From positions 1-64,000 of the forward strand of contig RXJD01000066.1 in assembly GCA_003987775.1 (NCBI GenBank): DNA of 64,000 nucleotides. The letters run 5' to 3'. The position numbers and the translations under genes were made by a program. The notes below the pieces were generated by a model that was not told the origin of the DNA, did no database searches, and was given only the letters and a program-made list of their open reading frames with translations. This DNA comes from Mycobacterium sp. GTDB taxonomy: Bacteria; Actinomycetota; Actinomycetes; Mycobacteriales; Mycobacteriaceae. This document shows positions 28,815 through 39,026 of this stretch, one piece after another (position 1 is the stretch's first letter; every line of letters begins with the position of its first letter).

Positions 28815-31058
28815 ATGGGACACCCGTCGGGAGACGCGCGGACGGTCTTCACCTTCTGCCGCTACTGCCTGGCTGCCTGCGGCGTCGAGGTCACCGTTGA
28901 GGACAACCGGGTAACCAAGATCTCGGCTGACAAGCAGAACCCGCACAGCTGGCAGGATTTCTGCGCGAAGGGCCGCAATGCCGCCCAACTCGTCGAACAT
29001 CCGCGCCGGATCCGCACTCCGCTGCGGCGGGTGGGCGACCGGTACGTCGAATCAAGCTGGGAAGAAGCGATTTCCGACATCGCCGCCCGGATGACGGCAC
29101 TGATCGACGCCGACGGCCCCGACGCCATCGGCGCCTATTACGGCAACCCCGCCGGATACTCGTCGTCGAATCTGATGTTCATGAACGGCTGGCTGGATGC
29201 AGTGGGCACCCAGAACCGTTACGCGGTGGGGTCGGTCGACCAGAACGCCGTGCACGTCGTCGCGGAGGCGATGTACGGCTCCTCGATCATGGTGCCCGTC
29301 TCCGACATCGACCGTTGCGACTACGTCCTCCTGATCGGCGCCAATCCCGCAGTGAGCGCCTGGAACTGGCTGGAAAGCGTACCCGCCGGATGGCAGCGGG
29401 CACTGGCCCGCCAGCGGCAGGGCGCCACCATCGTCGTCGTCGATCCGCTGCGTACCGAATCCGCCGACAAGGCCGACGTCCATATCGCGGTACGCCCCGG
29501 TCAGGACTGGGCTCTGCTGCTGGCCATGGTGAAAGTCATTCTCGACCAACGCCTCGAACACCAAACCGACTGTGCGCAACTGACCACCGGTATGGCTGCC
29601 CTTCGGGCGCTGGTGGCTGAAGCCGACCTGGACGACCTGGCCCTGCGGTGCGATGTGCCGCGCCCGCAAATCGAAACGATTGCAAGGGAATTCGCTACCG
29701 CACCGGCCGCTATGGCGGTGACACGGACCGGCGTCTCGCTGCATCTGACCGGAACGGTGGGTGAATGGCTCGGCCAGGTGCTCAACGTCATCACCGGACG
29801 CATGGATCGCCCCGGTGGCCGGCGTTTCGAACCCGGCTATCTGGATGCGATACGGCTGGCCTCCGCCATCAAGCCGTCCGATCACCGCAGCAGGCTGACT
29901 GGCCGCCCGATGGTGGCAGGTGTGCACGCGTTGAGCGAACTGCCCGCTCAGATCACCACACCCGGCCCGGGACAGATCCGGGCCCTACTGATCAATGCCG
30001 GCAATCCGGTGATCTCCGGTCCGGACGGGTCCGCCCTGGACGACGCCCTGGCACAGCTCGACCTGCTGGTGGTCATCGACATGGTTCAGCGCGAAAGCCA
30101 CCGCCACGCGCACTGGTTGCTGCCTGCGGTGCACTGGCTCGAACGCGATGATCTGCTCGCGCTCACCAGCAGTCTGCATGACGAGCCCTACCTGCAATAT
30201 GGCCGGCGGGCGGTCGAACCACCGGCGGGTGCGCACGAGGCGTGGCGGATCTTCGTCGATCTGACGCTGGCCATGAAGCTCCCGCTGTTCGGCGTCAAGG
30301 GCCTCAACGCGTTCATCAAAGCCAGCCGGCGACTGGCGCGCACCACCCGTCGCCCAGCGCTGGAATTCTCCCCACACTGGATCAACCGGCTGTTACTCAA
30401 GACGTCACGAAAGGTCAACGGCCGCAAGCTGAAATGGCGCGATGTGGTTGCTGACCAGCACGGCATGGTGCTCGGCCCGCGCGAATACGGCCACTTCAAG
30501 GACGCGCTGCGCACCCCCGACAAGCGGGTGCACATCGCGCCGCCCGCCCTGGTTGCCCGCGCCCGTGAACTGCTTGCCGCACCTGCGCCCGAAGCCCCTC
30601 GCGGGTACCCGTTCCAACTCGGCAACCGCCGCCATCGCCATTCGATGAACTCCTTCCTGAACGAGTTGCCCGGTCTGCATCCCGGCGGCAAGGGCAGCGT
30701 CGTGCTCATCCACCCCGCCGACGCAGCCGACCTCGGCATCACCGATGGCGATGTGGTGCGGGTGCACTCCCCCGCCGGCGCGGTCGAGGTGCGGGCATCG
30801 TTGAGCGACCGGCCCCGGCGTGGGCTTCTCGTCATGGCACACGGTTGGGGTTCGCGCGTCTTCGACCCGCACGGCACGGCGGCGCCTGAGGTCTTCGGCG
30901 TGAATCGCAACCTGCTGATCGATGGCGAACCGGTGGATCCGTTGTCGCAGACGCCGGCGATGAGTTCTGGCTACGTGGCGGTGGAACCGGTATCTGCGGA
31001 CACGCCGACCGACATCACCGAGAGCCGGCACCCGTCCGGACCGGTACGCCACGCGTGA
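28815..31058 (+). CDS. molybdopterin oxidoreductase, Rv0197-like
   Basis: A 747-residue enzyme of the DMSO reductase family (formate dehydrogenase/nitrate reductase type), holding bis-MGD molybdenum and one iron-sulfur cluster. The cluster ligands are Cys15, Cys18, Cys22 and Cys50 (CRYCLAAC ... DFCAKG, spacing 2-3-27). Further family stretches are IGANPAVSAWNW, VVVDPLRTESADKAD and the C-terminal dinucleotide-binding domain (LNELPGLHPGGKGSVVLIHP to VMAHGWGSRVFDP). No twin-arginine signal is seen, so it should be cytosolic. M. tuberculosis Rv0197 is similar. Substrate unknown. ATG at 28815 is chosen by homology; ATG at 28776 is also in frame. Its 3' end overlaps the convergent cupin gene by 88 bp. 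Confidence 0.92.
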   Translation: MGHPSGDARTVFTFCRYCLAACGVEVTVEDNRVTKISADKQNPHSWQDFCAKGRNAAQLVEHPRRIRTPLRRVGDRYVESSWEEAISDIAARMTALIDADGPDAIGAYYGNPAGYSSSNLMFMNGWLDAVGTQNRYAVGSVDQNAVHVVAEAMYGSSIMVPVSDIDRCDYVLLIGANPAVSAWNWLESVPAGWQRALARQRQGATIVVVDPLRTESADKADVHIAVRPGQDWALLLAMVKVILDQRLEHQTDCAQLTTGMAALRALVAEADLDDLALRCDVPRPQIETIAREFATAPAAMAVTRTGVSLHLTGTVGEWLGQVLNVITGRMDRPGGRRFEPGYLDAIRLASAIKPSDHRSRLTGRPMVAGVHALSELPAQITTPGPGQIRALLINAGNPVISGPDGSALDDALAQLDLLVVIDMVQRESHRHAHWLLPAVHWLERDDLLALTSSLHDEPYLQYGRRAVEPPAGAHEAWRIFVDLTLAMKLPLFGVKGLNAFIKASRRLARTTRRPALEFSPHWINRLLLKTSRKVNGRKLKWRDVVADQHGMVLGPREYGHFKDALRTPDKRVHIAPPALVARARELLAAPAPEAPRGYPFQLGNRRHRHSMNSFLNELPGLHPGGKGSVVLIHPADAADLGITDGDVVRVHSPAGAVEVRASLSDRPRRGLLVMAHGWGSRVFDPHGTAAPEVFGVNRNLLIDGEPVDPLSQTPAMSSGYVAVEPVSADTPTDITESRHPSGPVRHA

Positions 31059-31489
31059 TCAACGCCGGTGACGACGGCGGTGTCACCTGCTTGCAGCGGA
31101 TGCGCGCCGTCGTCCAATATCAGCTCCACCGAGCCGGACAGCACGATATCGAGGTCCACAGTGTCGGTGTGGTGCATCGAAAAGGCCACGCCGGGGCCGT
31201 AATCGATGATCTTCCAGTTGATGGTGCCGGGCGGGACGCCCAGGTCGAGGGTGTCGGCGCCGCGACCACCCGGAGAGATCGCAGGGGCCGACGGCGTCGC
31301 ATAGAGCACGGAGAACAGGATGCCCTCGAAACCCGGGAAGCCGTCCAGCGTGACCGGGCCGTCCTGCTCCGCACACGATCGGCCGGTCGCGTCGACCCCG
31401 GTGATCAGCAGCCGTCCCGCGGGTGCGGACAGCGGACCTTGCGACCCTTCCGGCAGTGAGACGAAGTTGCGTGCTGACTCCTCTGACAT
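30971..31489 (-). CDS. cupin domain protein
   Basis: A 172-residue protein with a C-terminal beta-barrel cupin. Motif 1 is seen as FSMHHTDTVDLDIVLSGSVEL (two His, one Asp/Glu position) and motif 2 as LQAGDTAVVTGVDHAWRTG. This could bind a metal, but the enzymatic role is unknown. The last 88 bases lie under the end of the molybdopterin oxidoreductase gene on the other strand. It is the last gene of a probable operon headed by the enoyl-CoA hydratase; hchA ends 26 bp upstream. Confidence 0.85.
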   Translation of the reverse strand: MSEESARNFVSLPEGSQGPLSAPAGRLLITGVDATGRSCAEQDGPVTLDGFPGFEGILFSVLYATPSAPAISPGGRGADTLDLGVPPGTINWKIIDYGPGVAFSMHHTDTVDLDIVLSGSVELILDDGAHPLQAGDTAVVTGVDHAWRTGPDGCRLSVMSVGVSADTGSTAT

Positions 31490-31515
31490 GCGTTAGGACT
31501 CTAGCCGCAGCAACC

Positions 31516-32382
31516 TCAACTACCGGCTGCTTCCAGCAGAGCGTCGGCGGCGACGCGACCGAGTTCGTTCGCGGCCAGCGGGCTGTCGCCGGTGATCAAT
31601 TTGCGGTCCTGGTGGGTTTTGCCGGTCATGTCGTCGTTGAGGATGGTCAGGCCCTGCTTGCCCAATCGGTCGGCGAGCAGCCAGGTCAATCGTCCTGGCA
31701 GATAACCCATGTCGATGTTGGCACCGGAGTCCAGCGCATCGGGAAATACGCACACCGAGTAGCCCGTGAAGGGCGATGCCTGCCCGTCCAACGCGGCCGC
31801 GAGCAGTGCCGCCGGGCCGTGGCACAACGTGACGATGAATCTGTCGTTGGTCAATGCCCATTGCAGCGTCTGTCCTACCGCGGGGCTGTCCGGCAGGCCG
31901 ATCATCGCGCCGTGGCCGCCCGGGATGAACACGGCAAGGTAGTCCGAATCGGAGTCCAGGTCGTTGGCCACCACCTCGGAAAGTTTCTTCGGCTGCTTGA
32001 ACTTGGGTTTGAGCGCTTCGTAGGTGGCCAGTACGGCGTCGTCCTCGCGCGGCATGGCCCACAGCTCCAGCTTGACCGGATAGCCGGTGACCGTGGCGAC
32101 GTCGACCTCGAAACCCGTCTCCATCAGGTGGTGCAGTGGCAGCAATGTCTCGACGGGATGGTTGCCGGTGGAGAACATCTTGCCGTTCTCCAGCAGGAGG
32201 TAACGCTCTTCGGTGGCAATCACCAGCACCTTCCACCGTCCCTCGGTGTAGGCGCCCGGATGCGCCACGCCGTCGAAGTCGGTTTTGGGCTGCGTGTACT
32301 CGCTCAAGGAGTACGGCGACGGAAAGAACGCGTTGTCCTCGGCGTCGTCTGGGGTGGGGTCTTTACTCAAGTCATCGGTCAT
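31516..32382 (-). CDS. hchA: protein/nucleotide deglycase, HchA (Hsp31) family
   Basis: A 288-residue DJ-1/PfpI superfamily protein that aligns along its whole length with E. coli Hch[54 protein letters not shown] and the nucleophile elbow LCHGPAALL, where the Cys and the next His are catalytic. HchA repairs methylglyoxal/glyoxal-modified proteins and nucleotides and acts as glyoxalase III and holding chaperone; the exact activity is debated. ATG at 32382 follows CAGGGG at a long distance. It sits between the TPR and cupin genes of the same-strand cluster. Confidence 0.95.
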   Translation of the reverse strand: MTDDLSKDPTPDDAEDNAFFPSPYSLSEYTQPKTDFDGVAHPGAYTEGRWKVLVIATEERYLLLENGKMFSTGNHPVETLLPLHHLMETGFEVDVATVTGYPVKLELWAMPREDDAVLATYEALKPKFKQPKKLSEVVANDLDSDSDYLAVFIPGGHGAMIGLPDSPAVGQTLQWALTNDRFIVTLCHGPAALLAAALDGQASPFTGYSVCVFPDALDSGANIDMGYLPGRLTWLLADRLGKQGLTILNDDMTGKTHQDRKLITGDSPLAANELGRVAADALLEAAGS

Positions 32383-32411
32383 GCTCACAAGCTGCCCCTG
32401 TATGTCGCCGG

Positions 32412-34049
32412 CTAAACGCCGCTCAGTCGGCAGGCGCACGAGGCGCGGATCGGCACATCGGCGCGCGCGGCGGCCAGGGAGAGCTGCTGGCCGATGATCG
32501 CCGCTTCCTGGTGACGCCCCAACCGCTGCAGACACTCGTGGTAGCCGTGCAGACTCCACACGTTGCCCGGATGCTGGCAACACCGCGCCAGCGTGGGGTC
32601 TTGCCCCAGATCAGCGGCGTACACCGCCGCGGCCTCTTCGACGTGGCCCTGCTCGAGCAGCAGCGCGCCGTAGGCATGCCGGGTGGGTTGCATCCAGCCC
32701 CACGGCTCGTCGTACGGCAACCCGTCGTCGAGTTCGACGGCATGCCGCAGATACCTGAACGCTTCGCCGAAAGATCCTTCCCTATAAGCGATCTCACCGT
32801 CGAGCATGGCGGCTGCCACCGCGAGGATGTCGCGACTGGTGTTGTTGAACAGATACCGGGATTCCGGGATCCGGGCGTAGGCCTCGGCAAACGCCTCGCG
32901 CTCGGCGTGCGCACGAGCGAGTTGCCCGGTCGCGGCGAAGGCAACGCCGCGCCCGTAATGGATGGTCGTCGTCGTGGTGCAATACAGGTCCGGGTCGGCG
33001 GGCGCTGGTTGCGCGATCAGCTCCTCCCACCGGCCGAATCGCACCAGCACGTGCGTGCGCAACGGAACGAACGCCTCCAGCCAGTCGGCCATCGGCGGGG
33101 ATACGATGGCCAGCAACTCAGCTGTCAGCTGCCCGGCCAGTTCGTCGGCGGCCTGCAACGCAATTTGCGATTGCCCCTGAAACATCGCCGAATACACGAT
33201 GAAGTGCAGATCGTGCGCGCGGTAGAGCGAATAGAAGTTCAGCGCGCCCTCGCGCTCCACAAAACGCCGATCTGCTTGTACTGCAGCGCTATTGGCAACT
33301 ATGGAGCTGCGATAGTCGCCGCACAGCACATCGATGTGACTCGGCATGTGTTGCAGATGCCCCGCGTCAGGCACCAGGCCGCGCAGCAGGTCCGCTGCCG
33401 GCAGGGCCGCTTCGGGCGTCGCCGACATCTCCATCGTGTGCAGGTACAGGTGCAGTATCCCCGGGTGGGCACGACCCCGGGGCCAGGCCAGGGCATCCTC
33501 CAGGATCCGCCGGGCCTCCAGGGCACGAGAGCCCTCCGCGGGTTGGCCGGTGGCGGTGTCCCACAGGGCCCAGGCCGTGACGTTGACCAGCGCGTCGGCG
33601 GCCAGGGCCTGCACGTCGATGTCGCCGGGAAAATCTGCGGCCAACGCCGTCATCGCGTCGGCATAAGCGAGCCGTCCTGCGTCCAGGTCCTCCGAAAACC
33701 GTGAGCGCAGGGCTGCAATCAGTCCCTGCTCGACATCGCTCGCCCGCCCCTGGGTGGCCGCCGCGAGTTCCGCACGGGCACGCGACAGTGATGCCGCCAG
33801 GTCGACCGGATCGAAGGCGTCCCATGCCTTGTTGTAATTGGGCCCAACCGAATACGCGATGCCCCACCGCGCGATGGCCAGATCGGGGTCATGATCGAGG
33901 GCGCGCTCGAAGCACCGGATCGCCTCTTCATGGTTGAAGGCGTAGGCCCAGACCAGGCCGCGGTCAAACCACAGCTGCGCTTGCGGCGCAACGGTGTCGA
34001 CCGGGCGGTGATAACTGCCGAGGTCGAAGTACGGCGGCTCGGCGGTCAC
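32412..34049 (-). CDS. TPR repeat protein
   Basis: A 545-residue cytosolic protein built of tetratricopeptide-like helical pairs, starting with [20 protein letters not shown] and [20 protein letters not shown], and again near residues 400-500. A conserved stretch [20 protein letters not shown] with [13 protein letters not shown] is typical of a family of TPR proteins of unknown role. No signal peptide or enzymatic domain is seen. Its start overlaps the stop of the alcohol-dehydrogenase-type gene (ATGA), tying it to that operon. Confidence 0.85.
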   Translation of the reverse strand: MTAEPPYFDLGSYHRPVDTVAPQAQLWFDRGLVWAYAFNHEEAIRCFERALDHDPDLAIARWGIAYSVGPNYNKAWDAFDPVDLAASLSRARAELAAATQGRASDVEQGLIAALRSRFSEDLDAGRLAYADAMTALAADFPGDIDVQALAADALVNVTAWALWDTATGQPAEGSRALEARRILEDALAWPRGRAHPGILHLYLHTMEMSATPEAALPAADLLRGLVPDAGHLQHMPSHIDVLCGDYRSSIVANSAAVQADRRFVEREGALNFYSLYRAHDLHFIVYSAMFQGQSQIALQAADELAGQLTAELLAIVSPPMADWLEAFVPLRTHVLVRFGRWEELIAQPAPADPDLYCTTTTTIHYGRGVAFAATGQLARAHAEREAFAEAYARIPESRYLFNNTSRDILAVAAAMLDGEIAYREGSFGEAFRYLRHAVELDDGLPYDEPWGWMQPTRHAYGALLLEQGHVEEAAAVYAADLGQDPTLARCCQHPGNVWSLHGYHECLQRLGRHQEAAIIGQQLSLAAARADVPIRASCACRLSGV

Positions 34050-35065
34050 GGAATGGTGAGGGCGATCTTGCCGACATGTTCGCCGGCCCGCATCACCCGC
34101 AGCGCCTCATCGAGTTGGTCCCAGCCGAATACGTGGCTGATGTGCGGCTTGATCTCAGCCTTCGCGATCACCTCGCACACTTCCCGGTGCGTGCGCACGC
34201 TGCCGACGGTGATCCCGATGATGCGCAGGTTGTTCAGCATCACCTCGGCGACAGCGATGGGCGTCATGTCGAATCCGCTGAGCACACCGATCACCGCGAT
34301 CGTGCCGGCCATCCGCGTCGAATGCAGCGACTGGGCCAGGGTGGCGGGTCCGCCGAGCTCGACGACGAGGTTTGCGCCGCGGCCGTCGGTGAGCCTTTTC
34401 ACCTCCGCGTCCCACCCCGGGGTGGTGCGGTAGTTGATCAAATGCGTTGCGCCCAAATCGGACCCGACCTTGAGCTTGTCGTCCGAGGAGGACGTCAGAA
34501 TGGTGGTGGCGCCCAGTGTCTGCGCCAGTTGCACGGCGAAAAGCGATACGCCACCGGTGCCCTGGGTCACCACCACGTCACCCGCGCCGATATTGCCCTC
34601 TCGCAGTGCCGCCCAGGCCGTGACAGCGGCACACGGAATCGTTGCGGCCTCGACGTCGCTGAGGTGCTCGGGCGTGGGGACAACGCCGGTGGCCTCGGCG
34701 ACGCGGTACTGCTGCAGCCACCCGTCGCAACTGTCACCCGGCAACTCACGCTTGTTCTCCGGCGTCGGCGGGCCGTCCTGCCAGCCGGGGTTGAAGGCTC
34801 CCATCACGCGCTGCCCGACGCGCAGATCTTGGACGTCGGGGCCGACGGCGACCACCTCACCGGCTCCGTCGCTCATCGGCACTCGCGGCCAGGGCCCGGG
34901 TAGCAGGCCCATCAAGTTGACGTTGTCGTGGAAGTTCAGACTCGAGGCGTTGACCTTGATCAGCACCTGTCCCGGTCCGGCTTCGCCCACCGGCCGCTCC
35001 TCGGCGACCGGCGCGATGCCGGGTCCGTTCATCACCATGGCCTGCTGACGGTCGGGGATGTTCAT
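34046..35065 (-). CDS. zinc-independent MDR oxidoreductase (quinone reductase-like)
   Basis: A 339-residue medium-chain dehydrogenase/reductase. The N-terminal GroES-like domain (residues 20-150) carries SSLNFHDNVNLMGLLP and PMSDGAGEVVAVG; the Rossmann domain has VVVTQGTGGVSLFAVQLAQ (glycine loop) and ATHLINY. The cysteine and glutamate ligands for catalytic and structural zinc are missing, which points to an NADPH:quinone reductase/enoyl reductase type rather than a classical alcohol dehydrogenase. ATG at 35065 is ten bases after GGAGG. It starts 7 bp after the esterase gene ends and overlaps the TPR gene by 4 bp. Confidence 0.9.
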   Translation of the reverse strand: MNIPDRQQAMVMNGPGIAPVAEERPVGEAGPGQVLIKVNASSLNFHDNVNLMGLLPGPWPRVPMSDGAGEVVAVGPDVQDLRVGQRVMGAFNPGWQDGPPTPENKRELPGDSCDGWLQQYRVAEATGVVPTPEHLSDVEAATIPCAAVTAWAALREGNIGAGDVVVTQGTGGVSLFAVQLAQTLGATTILTSSSDDKLKVGSDLGATHLINYRTTPGWDAEVKRLTDGRGANLVVELGGPATLAQSLHSTRMAGTIAVIGVLSGFDMTPIAVAEVMLNNLRIIGITVGSVRTHREVCEVIAKAEIKPHISHVFGWDQLDEALRVMRAGEHVGKIALTIP

Positions 35066-35072
35066 GCGCCGA

Positions 35073-35972
35073 CTACCTCCTGGTCGATCCGGTTGTGCCG
35101 CCGATCCGCTCGACGATAATCCGCCGCGCGGCACGGCCTTCGGGGGTGGGAGTCAAGGGGTAGACGTGAATGAGCCCCGGCTGTTCGTAGTAATCGATGT
35201 CGACGCCCGCGGCCGCGGCTTTGTCGGCCAACAATCGCGCGTCGGGATTCAAGATGTCGCGGGTGCCGCTGAATACGGTCAAGGGGCCAAGACCGGTGAG
35301 GTCGGCAGCCAATGGACTGACCCGGGGATCGTCGACGGGCAGGTCGCCCCGCCAGCGCTCGGCGTAGACATGCAGCGCATCGCGGCCCAGCCACGGGTCC
35401 GTCGGCTCGACCGACGCGATGTCCGGGTTGCCCAGCGAAAGGTCCAGCGCGGGCGAGATCAGCACCGTCGCGGGAATGGCCATGCCATGATCGTCGCGCA
35501 GCATCAACGCCGCCGACAAGGCCATCTGACCGCCGGCAGAGTCCCCTGCCAGACACACGTCGGCGTGCTGAGCCGCCATGTCGACGATTTCGGGCAGCAC
35601 GTCGGCAGCGGTCGCGGTCGGCAACAACGGATAGATCGGCACGACCACCGTAGCGCCCGCCTGGTGGGCAATCTGTGCCGCCAATTGCCAATGTGCACTG
35701 GTGATTTCGTTGACCCAGCCGCCGCCGTGCAGGTAGATGACGGTGAGTTCGGGCGCCGACCCCAGCGGTGTCAACGTGTAGATCGGCCAGCCCGATCGAT
35801 GCTCCAGCGTGATGTCGACCTTGGGCCGCAACCGCGGCGGCGGCCCGAACGGTACCGGGTGCAGGGCGCGTTGTTCCAGGTGTGCCAGGGCGGCCTGCGC
35901 ACTGGCGTACGGTCGATGCCTACCCGTCAGGTGAAGCAGTGTGGGCATCGCCCGGCTTCTCCAGCTGGTCAT
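35073..35972 (-). CDS. alpha/beta hydrolase, hormone-sensitive-lipase family esterase
   Basis: A 299-residue esterase of the HSL/Lip family. The oxyanion motif HGGGW, the nucleophile elbow GDSAGG, the acidic residue in SGTRDILNPDA and the histidine in GLIHVYPL form the expected catalytic set. Mycobacteria carry many such Lip proteins acting on short-chain esters or lipids. The ATG at 35972 has AGGG at seven bases; ATG at 35948 also has a good site. The gene overlaps the end of the enoyl-CoA hydratase gene by 53 bp and is followed 7 bp later by the MDR oxidoreductase. Confidence 0.92.
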   Translation of the reverse strand: MTSWRSRAMPTLLHLTGRHRPYASAQAALAHLEQRALHPVPFGPPPRLRPKVDITLEHRSGWPIYTLTPLGSAPELTVIYLHGGGWVNEITSAHWQLAAQIAHQAGATVVVPIYPLLPTATAADVLPEIVDMAAQHADVCLAGDSAGGQMALSAALMLRDDHGMAIPATVLISPALDLSLGNPDIASVEPTDPWLGRDALHVYAERWRGDLPVDDPRVSPLAADLTGLGPLTVFSGTRDILNPDARLLADKAAAAGVDIDYYEQPGLIHVYPLTPTPEGRAARRIIVERIGGTTGSTRR

Positions 35973-36795
35973 CGCTCGACCCTATCCCGGGCAGCGGCTC
36001 CCACTCCCGGGCCACCGATCCGGTCCAGTGCGGCGGTCGGCGTTGCAGAAACGCCTCGACGCCCTCGCGTGCATCCGGACTTCCCATCACCCGGTGATGG
36101 AGCTGCGTTTCCAGCGCGGCCACCTGACGCGGCGTGTAGCCCCTGCTGATGGTGTCCCAGAGCAGTCGCTTACTCAGCGCCGCCGACATGGGTGCCACAT
36201 TGACCGCCATGTCGCGCGCCACGGCCAGCGCATGGTCCAGCACCTGCGGTCCGGGTAAGGCGCGGGACGCGAGCCCGAGAGCGACCGCCTCCTGCCCGTC
36301 GATGGTGCGGCCGGTCAAGAGCAACTCGGCCGCGACGGCCCCGCCCACCAGGTGCGGCAACGTCCAGTGCGACATGCAGTCCGGAATGACACCCCGCCGC
36401 ACCTGCGCCACAGCGTATTTGGCGTCCTCGGCCACGAACCGGATGTCGGCCTGCAAGGCGATGGTCAGCCCGATTCCGACGGCATGGCCGTTGACCGCCG
36501 CGATCACCGGGGTGCGCAGTTCGAACGCCGCTGGGTCGGTGGGTGAGGCGGTGAACTCTTCAGCCGCTGGCGCGTCGAAAGGACTTGTCGGCGCGGCGAA
36601 GTCGGCGCCCGCACAGAACGTGTCGCCGGCGCCGGTGAGCACGATCGCGCGCACCGCGTCGTCGTCGTCACAGTCGCGGTAGGCCTGGTTAAGCAGGGCA
36701 CCCATCTGCGCGGTATAGGCGTTGCGCCGCTCCGGCCGGTTCAGGGTGAGCACGGCGACACCGTCGGCGATTGCCACGGTGAGATCGGCTCCCAT
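35920..36795 (-). CDS. enoyl-CoA hydratase/isomerase family protein
   Basis: A 291-residue crotonase-fold enzyme. Seen: LTLNRPERRNAYTAQM, the first oxyanion segment GAGDTFCAGADF, and the second VNGHAVGIGLTIALQADIRF. At the catalytic positions of classical hydratases (two Glu) the sequence has AKYAVAQVRRGVIPD, with no Glu at the second site, so an isomerase or other crotonase activity is possible. It heads a probable six-gene minus-strand operon running to the cupin gene. ATG at 36795 fits the family start. Confidence 0.92.
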   Translation of the reverse strand: MGADLTVAIADGVAVLTLNRPERRNAYTAQMGALLNQAYRDCDDDDAVRAIVLTGAGDTFCAGADFAAPTSPFDAPAAEEFTASPTDPAAFELRTPVIAAVNGHAVGIGLTIALQADIRFVAEDAKYAVAQVRRGVIPDCMSHWTLPHLVGGAVAAELLLTGRTIDGQEAVALGLASRALPGPQVLDHALAVARDMAVNVAPMSAALSKRLLWDTISRGYTPRQVAALETQLHHRVMGSPDAREGVEAFLQRRPPHWTGSVAREWEPLPGIGSSDDQLEKPGDAHTASPDG

Positions 36796-36868
36796 CCGAG
36801 CGAACTTACCGGGTTGGTCAGGGCTGAGATCGCAGGCACTATCGTGGGCGCATGAGAGAGCAGCCGCA

Positions 36869-38260
36869 ATGAGTGTCCAGTCTTTGGACACCGACTACCT
36901 CGTCATCGGTGCCGGCGCCATGGGGATGGCGTTCACCGACACCGTCATCACCGAATCAGACGCGCGCGTCGTCATCGTCGACCGGGCTCACCAACCGGGT
37001 GGACACTGGACCACGGCGTATCCGTTCGTGCGTTTGCACCAGCCGTCGGCGTACTACGGCGTCAATTCAAGGGCATTGGGCAACAACACCATTGACATCG
37101 TCGGCTGGAATGAGGGGCTGAACGAACTGGCCCCCGTCGGCGAGGTCTGCGCCTACTTCGACGCCGTCATGCAGCAGCAGTTCCTGCCCTCCGGGCGCGT
37201 CGAGTACTTCCCGATGTCGGAGTATCTGGGCGACGGCCGGTTCCGCACCCTCGGCGGCGCCGAGTACCTCGTCAACGTCCGGCAGCGCATCGTCGACGCC
37301 AGCTACCTGCGCGCCATCGTGCCGTCGATGCGGCCCGCGCCGTATCCCGTCGCTCCGGGCATCGACTGCATCCCCCCGAACGACTTGCCCAAATTCGCCG
37401 CACGGGACCGCTACGTCGTCATCGGCGCCGGCAAGACCGGCATGGATGTGTGCCTGTGGTTGCTGCGGCAGGGCATTGACGCGGACCGCCTGACCTGGAT
37501 CAAACCACGCGATTCATGGCTGATGGATCGGGCGACGCTGCAACCGGGTCCGTCGTTCATCAAACGATTCCGGGACAACTACGGCGCGACCCTCGAGGCC
37601 ATCGAGGCCGCCGTCTCGATCGAGGATCTCTTCGATCGACTGGAAGCGGCCGGCACGTTGCTTCGCCTGGACCCCTCGGTGCGGCCACGCATGTACCGCT
37701 GCGCGACGGTGTCCCAACCGGAGTTCGAGCAACTGCGCCGCATCGAGGATGTGGTCAGAATGGGTCACGTCCAGCGCATCGAGCCCACGGCCGTCGTGCT
37801 CGACGAAGGCACGGTCACCTCCTCGCCCTCGGCGCTCTATATCGACTGCACCGCCGACGGGGCACCGGAACGTCCCGCAACGCCGGTTTTCGACGACGGC
37901 CGGTTGACCCTGCAGGCGGTGCGCGGCTGTCAGCAGGTGTTCAGCGCCGCGTTCATTGCCCACGTGGAGTTCGCCTACGATGGCGACGCAGTGAAAAACG
38001 AACTCTGCCCACCGATTCCGCACCCCGACCGTGATGTCGACTGGCTCCGCCTGACTCACTCGGATCTGCGCAATTTCGCGCGGTGGCTCGACGACCCCGA
38101 ATTGACCGACTGGCTCAGTTCGGCGCGGTTGAACCTGCTGGCCGAGCTGCTGCCACCGTTGTCACACAAGCCGCGCTTGCGGGACCGCGTGGTGTCGATG
38201 TTCCAGAAGAAGCTGGACCTTGCCAGCGAGCAGCTTGAAAAACTGATGAGTGAAGCCTGA
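36869..38260 (+). CDS. FAD/NAD(P)-binding monooxygenase-like protein
   Basis: A 463-residue flavoprotein with two Rossmann motifs: VIGAGAMGMAF near residue 12 for FAD and VVIGAGKTGMDVCLWLL near residue 180 for NADPH, plus HQPGGHW between them. This is the layout of flavin-containing and Baeyer-Villiger monooxygenases, although the BVMO fingerprint FxGxxxHxxxW is not seen. The substrate is unknown. ATG at 36869 follows GAGAGAG. An acyl-ACP-thioesterase-type gene begins 10 bp after its stop, so the two form an operon; a divergent enoyl-CoA hydratase gene lies 73 bp upstream. Confidence 0.88.
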   Translation: MSVQSLDTDYLVIGAGAMGMAFTDTVITESDARVVIVDRAHQPGGHWTTAYPFVRLHQPSAYYGVNSRALGNNTIDIVGWNEGLNELAPVGEVCAYFDAVMQQQFLPSGRVEYFPMSEYLGDGRFRTLGGAEYLVNVRQRIVDASYLRAIVPSMRPAPYPVAPGIDCIPPNDLPKFAARDRYVVIGAGKTGMDVCLWLLRQGIDADRLTWIKPRDSWLMDRATLQPGPSFIKRFRDNYGATLEAIEAAVSIEDLFDRLEAAGTLLRLDPSVRPRMYRCATVSQPEFEQLRRIEDVVRMGHVQRIEPTAVVLDEGTVTSSPSALYIDCTADGAPERPATPVFDDGRLTLQAVRGCQQVFSAAFIAHVEFAYDGDAVKNELCPPIPHPDRDVDWLRLTHSDLRNFARWLDDPELTDWLSSARLNLLAELLPPLSHKPRLRDRVVSMFQKKLDLASEQLEKLMSEA

Positions 38261-38270
38261 AGGAGTAGGC

Positions 38271-39026
38271 GTGCCTCATAATCCCGAGGTGGATGCACCG
38301 CTCGTGCCCGTGCCCGATGACGGTTACGTTTACCAAACCCGTTGGCAGTTAGCCACATCCGACATCGACGAGCACCGCAGGCTGCGGCTGGACGGCGTCG
38401 CGCGCTACATCCAGGAGGTGGGCGCCCAACATCTGGCCGACGCGGGGCTGGCCGAGGTTCATCCGCACTGGATCGTGCTGCGCACCGTGATCGACGTCCT
38501 GGAGCCGATCGAGATCCCCAGTGAGATCACGTTTCGCCGCTGGTGCGCGGGCCTTTCCAGTCGGTGGTGTGACATGCGGGTGCAACTCGTGGGCGACCAG
38601 GGCGGCCGCATCGAGACCCAGGGCTTCTGGATCTGCATGAACAAGGACACCTTGACGCCGTCGCGGCTCACCGACTACTGCATCGAGCGCTTCGGCAGTA
38701 CGACGGACAACCATCGGCTCAAGTGGCGCCCGTGGGTCACCGAACACGTCCAAGCCGCCACCGATACCCCGTTTCCCCTGCGCCGCACCGATATCGACCT
38801 CTTCGAGCACGTCAACAACACCATCTACTGGCATGGCGTACACGAAATCCTGGCTCATTACCCTGAATTGGAGAACAACCCGTATCGGGCCGTACTGGAG
38901 TACCGCAGTCCCATCAAGTACGGCGAAGAGTTGACCATCCGTTCCGAACACAGCGGCGACGCGGTGCGCATGGATTTCACTGTCGGCGAGGATGTGCGCG
39001 CGGCAGCCCTGGTGCGCAAGATCTAG
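38271..39026 (+). CDS. acyl-ACP/acyl-CoA thioesterase, FatA-like double hotdog
   Basis: A 251-residue protein of the acyl-ACP thioesterase family. The first hotdog holds [20 protein letters not shown] and [20 protein letters not shown]; the second has [19 protein letters not shown], which carries the Asn/His active-site region of the family, and [11 protein letters not shown]. It would release a fatty acid from ACP or CoA in the cytosol. GTG at 38271 follows AAGGAG with a six-base gap. It is the second gene of an operon with the flavin monooxygenase; its last four bases overlap the convergent aldo/keto reductase gene. Confidence 0.9.
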   Translation: MPHNPEVDAPLVPVPDDGYVYQTRWQLATSDIDEHRRLRLDGVARYIQEVGAQHLADAGLAEVHPHWIVLRTVIDVLEPIEIPSEITFRRWCAGLSSRWCDMRVQLVGDQGGRIETQGFWICMNKDTLTPSRLTDYCIERFGSTTDNHRLKWRPWVTEHVQAATDTPFPLRRTDIDLFEHVNNTIYWHGVHEILAHYPELENNPYRAVLEYRSPIKYGEELTIRSEHSGDAVRMDFTVGEDVRAAALVRKI

